From the NCBI GenBank assembly GCA_020846515.1, contig JADLDX010000791.1, forward strand, positions 1 through 6,984: DNA of 6,984 nucleotides. Reading direction: 5' to 3'. Of the stretch, positions 1-5,206 are shown piece by piece. This DNA comes from Pirellulaceae bacterium (GTDB taxonomy: Bacteria > Planctomycetota > Planctomycetia > Pirellulales > Pirellulaceae). The notes beneath the pieces were generated by a model. The model ran no database searches and was not told where the DNA came from. It was given only the letters and a program-made list of their open reading frames with translations. The translations under genes and the position numbers were made by a program. The stretch's first letter is position 1. The number at the start of each line of letters is the position of its first letter.

Positions 1-108
1 CATCAACTTGGTCTCGACCCCAATCGACTGAGTTATTTCTACAGCGGCCTGAATCAAAAGCTGGTCGGCGTTGAACACGTCGACCCCATCGCCGAAGCCA
101 TGTCGTAG
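1..108 (+). CDS. C-terminal end of a DUF1501-family protein (partial)
   Basis: The reading frame is open from the first base of the window to a TAG at 106-108, giving 35 residues of a protein whose start lies outside. The visible tail contains HQLGLDPNRLSYFYSGLNQ followed by KLVGVEHVDPI. It matches the pattern I know for the C-terminus of DUF1501 proteins: a His, LGLD, two residues, R-L-x-Y, then a Gly and a closing L-x-x-V. Those are secreted, alkaline-phosphatase/sulfatase-fold-like proteins abundant in planctomycetes, often next to DUF1553/DUF1549 cytochrome-like genes. Their biochemical role is not established. The assignment rests on this short tail only, so it is a moderate call. The gene converges on mutM, and the inverted-repeat element begins within a few bases of its stop codon. 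Confidence 0.55.
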   Translation, partial: HQLGLDPNRLSYFYSGLNQKLVGVEHVDPIAEAMS

Positions 109-127
109 GAAAAAAAGGGGTCAGGTC

Positions 128-244
128 TCATTTTCCGCCTTCAACAATCAGCCGCTGGGCGTTAGCCCCGGTTTCCTCACCCACAGGGCGAATGCAGCGG
201 AAATCGATGTTCCTTTTGTTGTCTCGGTTTGAGCCGTGGCACAT
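128..244 (-). other. Short reading frame inside the inverted-repeat element (38 codons, doubtful gene)
   Basis: On the - strand an ATG at 244 opens 38 codons ending in TGA at 128-130. The frame is open further upstream to a stop at 299-301, without another ATG. The product begins MCHGSNRDNKRNIDFRCIRP and ends in AQRLIVEGGK. The part running through the interspersed repeat reads ETGANAQRLI. The IDFRCIRP piece vaguely resembles the (I/L)GFRCVR ending of formylglycine-generating-enzyme (SUMF1) domains, so this might be a captured gene 3' end. The similarity is too short to name it. No convincing ribosome binding site precedes the ATG. It may be only a repeat that happens to be open in this frame. 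Confidence 0.2.
147..174. repeat. Interspersed palindromic repeat, copy 1 (left arm of the element)
   Basis: This is a 28-nt copy of a repeat with the core GGGCGTTAGCCC, flanked by ATCAGCCGC on one side and CGGTTT on the other. The GGGC/GCCC and outer CCG/CGG segments can pair to form a short hairpin with a 4-nt loop. It matches the copy at 6896-6924 in the same orientation, except for one substitution and one missing C. I recall such repeats as frequent in Rhodopirellula-type intergenic regions. Confidence 0.75.
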
Positions 245-288
245 GAAGGGGCCGTTTATCTCACGCAAACGCCCGTTGGGCGAAGGGG

Positions 289-317
289 AAACCGTGGGCT
301 AACGCCCTGCGGCTGAT
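289..317. repeat. Interspersed palindromic repeat, copy 2 (inverted, right arm of the element)
   Basis: The 29 nt are the reverse complement of copy 1 with one substitution (CCGCT to CCGCA) and one inserted base in the C run. Similarity between the arms continues more loosely toward the element centre, to about 270. Both arms therefore appear to descend from one longer sequence that was duplicated head-to-head. Confidence 0.75.
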
Positions 318-338
318 CTATTAAGACCTGACCCCTTT

Positions 339-1172
339 TTAGGGTCGCTGGCAGGTGGCGCAGAAGAAGGTGGATCGCTGGGCTTGCACAATGCGCTGGA
401 TCGGACCGGTGCCGCAGGTGGGGCAGGGCTGGCCAGCGCGATCGTATACTTTGTGCTCGTTCTGGTAACTGCCCGCTTGATTGAGCGCGTTGCGATATGT
501 CCCATCGCTGAGCGTCGAACCCTCGTATTGAATGGCCAGGTTCAAAATGATCAGCATCTCCGCATGCAAACGTGCGTAAGCCCGCGAGTCAATCGCCGCC
601 GAACTGGCGCACGGATCAATGCCAGCGGCATGCAGCATCTCCGAAGCATAAAGATTGCCGATGCCAGCCACTATCTTTTGATCGAGCAAGGCGACCTTGA
701 TCGGCCGACGAGTGCTGGACAGGCGACTGGTAAACTCCTGGCAGCTAATCACCAGCGCATCGGGGCCCAACTTCCCCGTGACCAAACGCGAGACCACCTG
801 GTCACGCTCAATCAACAAGATCGTTCCCAACCCTCGTCGGTCCCAAAACGTCACGCTCTCTGGTTCACAGCCAGATAACTCAAGAATCAATCGAACATGC
901 TCTCGACTGGGTGGCTCTTCGATCGATACCAAGCCAGTCATCTTCGGCTGTAACACCAACGACCAGCGCTGCGTTTCGATGATGACGCGTTTACCAATCC
1001 GGCTCACACCAGTAATCGCCTGGCCGCGCAGTCGAGCGGCCAGACTGCGCATCGATGGTTCGCAGACCACGGGGCGATAAGTGCATTTAGGATCGACGAC
1101 TCGATTGATCAAAGCTCCGATAACAGGTCGCAGACCGCGACACATCGTTTCAACTTCGGGCAGTTCAGGCAT
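339..1172 (-). CDS. mutM: Formamidopyrimidine-DNA glycosylase (Fpg/MutM)
   Basis: Base-excision-repair enzyme that removes 8-oxoguanine and ring-opened purines from DNA, then cleaves the strand by beta/delta elimination. The 277 residues are close to the usual family length. The protein starts MPELPEVET: after Met removal, Pro forms the Schiff base and Glu is the catalytic acid. K61 in RIGKR matches E. coli K56, M78 in PKMTG matches the wedge Met, and K159 in RRPIKVALL matches K154. The helix-two-turn-helix carries QKIVAGIGNLYASE (165-178). The C-terminal zinc finger has C250, C253, C271 and C274, with R266 in AQRSTFFC equivalent to E. coli R258. All catalytic residues are present. The intercalation loop is unusual, reading DRRGLG (111-116) where E. 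coli has DPRRFG. The ATG at 1172 is fixed by the required N-terminal MPELPE; the upstream ribosome binding site is weak (a GGAA about 15-20 nt away). It lies 53 nt downstream of the PerM-like gene and is probably co-transcribed. Its TAA overlaps the tip of the inverted-repeat element. Confidence 0.97.
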   Translation of the reverse strand: MPELPEVETMCRGLRPVIGALINRVVDPKCTYRPVVCEPSMRSLAARLRGQAITGVSRIGKRVIIETQRWSLVLQPKMTGLVSIEEPPSREHVRLILELSGCEPESVTFWDRRGLGTILLIERDQVVSRLVTGKLGPDALVISCQEFTSRLSSTRRPIKVALLDQKIVAGIGNLYASEMLHAAGIDPCASSAAIDSRAYARLHAEMLIILNLAIQYEGSTLSDGTYRNALNQAGSYQNEHKVYDRAGQPCPTCGTGPIQRIVQAQRSTFFCATCQRP

Positions 1173-1225
1173 TTGATCTGTTGGCTATTCCGGAGCAATC
1201 AGTGGTTCACTTAGCACTGCGAAGC

Positions 1226-2869
1226 TTAGGCCTCGACAGTGGGACCAGCCCCTTCCAGTCCGGACTTGGTTGCCTCAGCCCCCGAGATACCCGGCGCAAC
1301 CACTCCAGTTGTTGGAGTCGCAGGATTGGCAAGTGTCGCTGAGGTGGACGATTCAGCCGCAGGGGCCTCTCGTCGACGTCGACGGCGCAAGCGAAAACGC
1401 TTCGAGGTTCCGTCTTTTCGAAAGCCCGATAAAAAGCCATGATCCTCAAAGTGCACCATCTCACGCTGCAAGATGCTCAACGACGTTTGCAGCAGCACCA
1501 CCGCCATCGGACCCACAACGATGCCGATCGGCCCCAACGCTTGCACACCACCTAATACGCTCAGCAGCGCCAGCAGTGGATGCAACTGCGATTGACCATG
1601 CAACACGCCCGCCTTCACAAAGTTATCCACAGTGCCCACGATCAAGACGCCCCACAGCGCCAAACCACCAGCGGCGATCAGGCGGTTTTCGTAAAACGCC
1701 AAGTACAAGCAGGCGGGCACCCACACGATGGCCGGTCCCACAAACGGCACCATCGCGAACATTGTCGTGAGCATGATCAGCAACACCAGGCTCGGCAGGC
1801 CAGCCACATAGTAGCCCATACCCGCCACAGCCCCTTGTGTGATAGCCGAGAATATCGTGGCCAACACGACCGCGCGACTGATGCGATCAAACTCCATCAG
1901 CAATTCGGCTTCATAGCGATCGTCCAACGGAATCAGCGCCATGATGGTCGTCACCATACCCGGCCCGTCATACAAAAAGAAAAAGACGCAGACGATCAAG
2001 ATGGCCGTACCAATAACCAAACGCAGCGTAAAACCCACCGTCGCGCTGGTTAACGAAAGCAACCGAGGCTGTATGTAGTCTTTGATTTGTGGGACGACCG
2101 CTGCTAACTGCTCTTTAGTTGGATTGGCAAGATCCTTGAAAAAAGCGAGGTAAATTCCACCTAATATATCTTTGCGAATCTCTCGATACCGATAAGACAG
2201 CCGTTTGGCTGAATCCAAATAGCTGGAATCCTCGTCTTCGCTATTGTTGCCAAAGTTGTGAGCGTCTTTGACCAACGCCGTCAATGTCTCGTCCCACACC
2301 GGCTTCGGTCCAGCCTCTTGGTTATTGGCGATCGCGACTCGTAAGGCCTCCATCGCGTCGGCCAGTTTATGTCCCAGACGCACCATATCCGGCGGAACCA
2401 CTGGCGTCTCACTTTGAACTTCACTGGCGGCGCTAGAGCGAAAGTTGTTGAAATTGGAATTCTGCTCGGCTGCCGTCAACAAGTGCTCCAGGTCGGTCTG
2501 AATGCGATCCAACTGCGGTTTGTAATCGAGCTCCAATCCGAGATGATTCTGCAGCTTCACCAACGCGACACGGACACTGCCTTCGTTCAAATCCTGAACC
2601 AAGCCCACACCCTGCAAAGCTGCAGCGCTGCCGATCAAGGCAAAGGGCACCAACACCGACAACATGATCAAACAAGTGGTGGCCGCCGCCGCTACCTTGG
2701 GCCGATTACCCGTCTTCTTGAGAATGTACAAATGCAGTGGACGAAAGACCACCACCAGCACTGCGGCCAAAAAGACCGGTACAAAGAAGCCCACCATCAC
2801 CTTATAAAACAGCAGCCCGATCACCACGATAACGGCGATCAGGGCGATCAGGGACATCAATCTCGACAT
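1226..2869 (-). CDS. AI-2E/PerM-family transporter-like membrane protein, enlarged
   Basis: Inner-membrane protein of the AI-2E transporter (PerM/YdiK/TqsA, PF01594) family, whose members export or exchange small molecules or ions; the substrate here is unknown. From the ATG at 2869 it has 547 residues, against roughly 350 in typical members. N-terminal membrane segments lie near 6-26, 28-44 and 62-85. A long hydrophilic region follows at about 97-265, then the second membrane block at 281-300, 332-385, 395-412 and 431-465. The family signature is clear in TVDNFVKAGVLHGQSQLHP (413-431) and LLSVLGGVQALGPIGIVVGP (435-454). The C-terminus has an Arg-rich stretch (six Arg at 495-500) and a Ser/Ala/Thr/Pro/Gly-rich tail. 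The frame stays open up to 3124, but the extra 85 codons lie antisense to the next gene and across tandem repeats, with no membrane or domain pattern. I therefore start at MSRLMSL, just before the first helix; a GTG a little upstream is possible. It heads the probable - strand operon with mutM. Confidence 0.9.
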   Translation of the reverse strand: MSRLMSLIALIAVIVVIGLLFYKVMVGFFVPVFLAAVLVVVFRPLHLYILKKTGNRPKVAAAATTCLIMLSVLVPFALIGSAAALQGVGLVQDLNEGSVRVALVKLQNHLGLELDYKPQLDRIQTDLEHLLTAAEQNSNFNNFRSSAASEVQSETPVVPPDMVRLGHKLADAMEALRVAIANNQEAGPKPVWDETLTALVKDAHNFGNNSEDEDSSYLDSAKRLSYRYREIRKDILGGIYLAFFKDLANPTKEQLAAVVPQIKDYIQPRLLSLTSATVGFTLRLVIGTAILIVCVFFFLYDGPGMVTTIMALIPLDDRYEAELLMEFDRISRAVVLATIFSAITQGAVAGMGYYVAGLPSLVLLIMLTTMFAMVPFVGPAIVWVPACLYLAFYENRLIAAGGLALWGVLIVGTVDNFVKAGVLHGQSQLHPLLALLSVLGGVQALGPIGIVVGPMAVVLLQTSLSILQREMVHFEDHGFLSGFRKDGTSKRFRLRRRRRREAPAAESSTSATLANPATPTTGVVAPGISGAEATKSGLEGAGPTVEA

Positions 2870-2992
2870 AGACAATTCCGTACTCAGACAAGACACGCGC
2901 GGAACAATCACACGCGGAACAATTATGGTTATAACAGACCTCCTGAGACCCTGCGACTCCGTGGGTAGTGAATCAAGTTCCAGTGTGTCCGC

Positions 2993-3026
2993 CCCTGTAT
3001 CTATTCCAGCCCTGTATCTATTCCAG
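2993..3026. repeat. Perfect 17-bp tandem duplication in the operon leader
   Basis: CCCTGTATCTATTCCAG occurs twice back to back, at 2993-3009 and 3010-3026, ending 16 nt before the first base of the TTG start codon of the following gene. A 17-bp duplication would shift a reading frame, which argues that this stretch is untranslated leader. That supports the start at 3043 over the GTG at 2968. It may be a recent slippage product or a doubled regulator site. Confidence 0.85.
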
Positions 3027-3031
3027 CCATT

Positions 3032-3036
3032 GGGAG
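3032..3036 (+). promoter_or_regulatory. Ribosome binding site deciding the TTG start at 3043
   Basis: GGGAG at 3032-3036 stands 6 nt before TTG at 3043-3045, an ideal Shine-Dalgarno distance. The in-frame GTG candidates upstream (2968, 2983) have no comparable site. Confidence 0.65.
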
Positions 3037-3042
3037 TTTTCT

Positions 3043-4101
3043 TTGAAACCGCTTTGGAAAAGCCGCCCAATTCGCTGGACGGCCCAACTACTGGCCCTGG
3101 TGTTGGTGGTCTGGGGAATCGCACATACTGGTCGTCAGGCCGCCAGCCAACTCAGCGACCAACAGGCGAGGCTGGAACAACAGGCTGCTCAACTGGATCA
3201 ACAGGCCATCGAATCGGAAACTTCTGCCAGCGATCGCCAACGCTTGCGGCTGGAGGCAGACCGATTGCGCGATCGGGCCAAGCACTTTTGGTATGCACAC
3301 CCCGGTTGGCTCACAGCGTCAGGTCTGGCTTATGCCCTGGGCATGCTGCCCGCCGGCTGGTTCTGGCGCACCTGCCTACGCAGATTGAAGCAACCCGCTC
3401 CGCTAGGCAAGACTCTCTATGCTTACTGCCTCGGTCATCTGGGCAAGTATTTTCCTGGCAAGGCCATGGTGATCATCTTGCGAGTGGGCGTGCTGGCACC
3501 CCTAGGTGTATTGAAAGTCGCCACCACGTTGACCATATTTCTCGAGACGTTGACCATGATGGCCGTTGGGAGTGCTCTGGCCGCGTTGTGCCTGTTGGGA
3601 TTGCGTTTGGATGGACGCTGGACCCTGCTGGCCATCGGCTTGATGGTCATGACGTTTGTGCCCACGCTACCACCGCTGCTGCGAGAAGTACTGCGGAGAA
3701 CGCAACGCGGAATAGAGCCCCATTTGATGCAGGACTGGCTTTCCCGTATCGATTGGCGTCTACTGGCCCAGGGCTGGTTGGCGATGACGATCACCTGGTT
3801 GGCTAATGGACTGAGTTTGTACTGCGTACTGCGAGCCAGTCCATCGGCTGAGTTTACAAATGTTGATTGGTTAACGATTGGCCTCAGTTCGCTGGGCGCT
3901 TGCGCGATGGCAGTTGTCCTGGGGTTCGTCTCGTTTCTCCCAGGCGGCGCAGGCGTGCGTGAAGTCGTGCTATCGACGATGCTCTCACCAATCGTTGGGC
4001 CGGTCGCGGCCCTGGCGGCTGCGGTTTGGATTCGTATCGTTTGGTTGCTGGCCGAAGTGTGTATGGCCATGGGCCTGAGCCTGAAATACCGGCGACCTTA
4101 G
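3043..4101 (+). CDS. Lysylphosphatidylglycerol-synthase-type (UPF0104) integral membrane protein
   Basis: Multi-spanning inner-membrane protein of the LPG-synthase/flippase transmembrane family (UPF0104, the domain also found at the N-terminus of MprF). It has 352 residues from the TTG start, which I chose because GGGAG sits 6 nt upstream and the product then begins MKPLWKS just before the first helix. Family marks are HLGKYFPGKAMVIILRVGV (132-150) and VSFLPGGAGVREVVLS (296-311), with hydrophobic segments near 12-27, 88-107, 158-187, 192-210, 240-263, 276-300 and 315-345. There is no C-terminal aminoacyl-transferase domain, so lysyl transfer is not expected. Unusually, residues 35-80 between the first two helices form a Gln/Arg/Glu-rich, coiled-coil-like segment (SDQQARLEQQAAQLDQQ). 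It is first in an operon, 25 nt before a GT2 glycosyltransferase and then a GT-C-like protein, so a role in moving or handling a glycolipid is plausible but inferred. Confidence 0.85.
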   Translation: MKPLWKSRPIRWTAQLLALVLVVWGIAHTGRQAASQLSDQQARLEQQAAQLDQQAIESETSASDRQRLRLEADRLRDRAKHFWYAHPGWLTASGLAYALGMLPAGWFWRTCLRRLKQPAPLGKTLYAYCLGHLGKYFPGKAMVIILRVGVLAPLGVLKVATTLTIFLETLTMMAVGSALAALCLLGLRLDGRWTLLAIGLMVMTFVPTLPPLLREVLRRTQRGIEPHLMQDWLSRIDWRLLAQGWLAMTITWLANGLSLYCVLRASPSAEFTNVDWLTIGLSSLGACAMAVVLGFVSFLPGGAGVREVVLSTMLSPIVGPVAALAAAVWIRIVWLLAEVCMAMGLSLKYRRP

Positions 4102-4126
4102 GGCAGCTAGCGATCCTCAAGGGACA

Positions 4127-5206
4127 ATGTTATGGTGGGGCGGAATTCGCCAGAGTGTTTCAGTAGCTCCTTCGCCTTACGTTATTGCATCGAAAGCAGA
4201 TTGGATGTTGCTCTCCATCGTCATACCGGTTTACAACGAATGCGATTCGTTGGAAGAGCTTGTGCGCAACATCCAATCCGTAGCGCATGCCCACCGCTAT
4301 CAGCTTGAGATCTTAATGGTCGATGACGGCTCGACGGATGGCTCGTGGCAGCGCATTGTCGCGTTGGCTCAAGCATCACCGCAGGTGCGCGGCTTGAAGC
4401 TGAGACGCAACTTTGGCAAAGCCGCCGCGCTGGCCGCCGCCTTTGATGCGGCGCATGGCCAGCGTTTGATCACCATGGACGCCGACTTGCAAGACGACCC
4501 TAACGAGATACCAGCCCTGTTGGCCAAACTGGATGAGGGATTCGATGTCGTTACCGGTTGGAAACAGGTGCGTCACGATCCATGGCACAAGGTCGGTCCA
4601 AGTCGCATCTTTAATCGATTGATCAGTTGGCTGACCGGTGTCAGGCTGCATGATCACAATTGCGGATTAAAGGCTTACCGCAGCGAAGTAATCTCCGAAG
4701 TGAAGTTATACGGAGAAATGCACCGCTTTGTGCCTGTATTGGCAGCGGCGCGTGGCTTTCGGATCGCCGAAATTCCGGTACGCCATCAACCACGCATGCA
4801 TGGCGTTTCGAAGTATGGATTTGAACGCTTCATCAAAGGTCTGTTGGACCTGTTCACTGTCTACTTCTTGACTGGCTTTCGAAATCGTCCGCAACATTTG
4901 CTGGGCTCTCTGGGCCTGGCCTCGTTGGCCTTTGGTTCCATCGGCTGGATGGTCTTGACCGTTTGGTGGGTCTGGTCACGCTTGGCCAATAGTCTGCCTG
5001 AGGATGATTTGCATTTGCATGAGCGAGCTATCTTTTATTATTGCATCGTCGCCCTGTTGCTGGGCGTCCAGTTGTTGTCCGTTGGGTTTATTGCGGAGAT
5101 GATCACAGCGCAAAATCGTCCGCACACCAAACCATACAGCCTTGGCGAGACGACATCATTTCACGCTGGCAGTGACGGCCCCTCCGACCCCTCTTCGCTT
5201 GAGTAA
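4127..5206 (+). CDS. Family 2 glycosyltransferase, polyprenyl-phosphate sugar synthase type (DPM1/GtrB/ArnC-like)
   Basis: Membrane-anchored GT2 enzyme expected to move a sugar from a nucleotide donor onto polyprenyl phosphate on the cytoplasmic side. The 359 residues show, in order: SIVIPVYNE (30-38), VDDGSTDGS (65-73), RRNFGKAAALAAAF (93-106), the DxD-type metal/donor site MDADLQDDP (117-125), the acceptor-side DHNCGLKAYR (176-185) and VRHQPRMHGVSKYGFERF (218-235). Two C-terminal membrane helices lie at about 258-282 and 303-326, as in DPM1-like GtrB enzymes. Everything needed for catalysis is visible. The sugar cannot be read from the sequence. The ATG at 4127 has AAGGGA close by, at short spacing. 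An internal ATG at 4205 (residue 27, MLLSIVIPVYNE) matches the usual family N-terminus, so the true start could be there. It follows the UPF0104 gene by 25 nt, and its TAA overlaps the next ATG by one base. Confidence 0.94.
   Translation: MLWWGGIRQSVSVAPSPYVIASKADWMLLSIVIPVYNECDSLEELVRNIQSVAHAHRYQLEILMVDDGSTDGSWQRIVALAQASPQVRGLKLRRNFGKAAALAAAFDAAHGQRLITMDADLQDDPNEIPALLAKLDEGFDVVTGWKQVRHDPWHKVGPSRIFNRLISWLTGVRLHDHNCGLKAYRSEVISEVKLYGEMHRFVPVLAAARGFRIAEIPVRHQPRMHGVSKYGFERFIKGLLDLFTVYFLTGFRNRPQHLLGSLGLASLAFGSIGWMVLTVWWVWSRLANSLPEDDLHLHERAIFYYCIVALLLGVQLLSVGFIAEMITAQNRPHTKPYSLGETTSFHAGSDGPSDPSSLE

Larger units (their letters stand above)
112..340. repeat. 229-bp inverted-repeat element (MITE-like) between convergent genes
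   Basis: The ends are a perfect 17-bp inverted repeat: AAAAAGGGGTCAGGTCT at 112-128 and its reverse complement at 324-340. Just inside lies a second, imperfect inverted pair, 147-190 against 270-317. Its best-conserved part (147-174 against 289-317) differs by one substitution and one indel. The centre, about 191-269, is unique in the window and holds a short - strand reading frame. No transposase is present, so the element would be non-autonomous. The GGGGTCAGGTCT end motif resembles sequences I recall beside REP-associated tyrosine (Y1) transposases in many bacteria; that link is memory-based inference. The outer arms finish in A/T runs on both strands, so transcripts from either side could form a stem followed by U residues. 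The 195-nt loop makes a simple intrinsic terminator unlikely. Confidence 0.75.
2870..3042. promoter_or_regulatory. Divergent intergenic control region
   Basis: These 173 nt separate the starts of the - strand PerM-like gene and the + strand membrane operon, so both leaders and probably both promoters lie here. Visible elements are a direct repeat CGCGGAACAAT (2898-2908 and 2913-2923), a perfect 17-bp tandem duplication at 2993-3026, an AGGAGG on the - strand (complement of 2939-2944), and a - strand CATAAT (complement of 2922-2927) that resembles a -10 box without a recognisable -35. I cannot place a convincing promoter in either direction. Confidence 0.4.

Noticed and set aside
112..340. Classical intrinsic terminator for the converging genes
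   Set aside because: The 17-bp arms with A/T tails look terminator-like, but the loop between them is 195 nt. The inner hairpins lack an adjacent U run. Only a speculative two-way barrier remains.
384..878. + strand open frame opposite mutM
   Set aside because: The opposite strand encodes a complete MutM with all catalytic and zinc-binding residues.
2369..2968. Long + strand open frame opposite the PerM-like gene
   Set aside because: Rich in His/Gln/Arg, as expected of an antisense frame of a membrane-protein gene, and with no recognisable motif. The - strand frame carries clear family signatures.
2968..3042. GTG start at 2968 for the UPF0104 protein
   Set aside because: There is no ribosome site before it, and the added residues come from a tandem duplication whose length is not a multiple of three. 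The TTG at 3043 has a well-placed GGGAG.
2870..3042. Sigma70-type promoters in the divergent region
   Set aside because: Only isolated -10-like hexamers (for example CATAAT on the - strand) were found, none with an acceptable -35 at the right spacing.
2870..3124. N-terminal extension of the PerM-like protein up to an ATG at 3124
   Set aside because: It runs antisense to the UPF0104 coding region and through the 17-bp tandem duplication, has no domain or membrane pattern, and the internal ATG at 2869 gives a normal membrane N-terminus.
3435..4070. Long - strand open frame opposite the UPF0104 gene
   Set aside because: It mirrors the codon pattern of the real gene, has Thr/Arg/Pro-rich content and shows no family motif.
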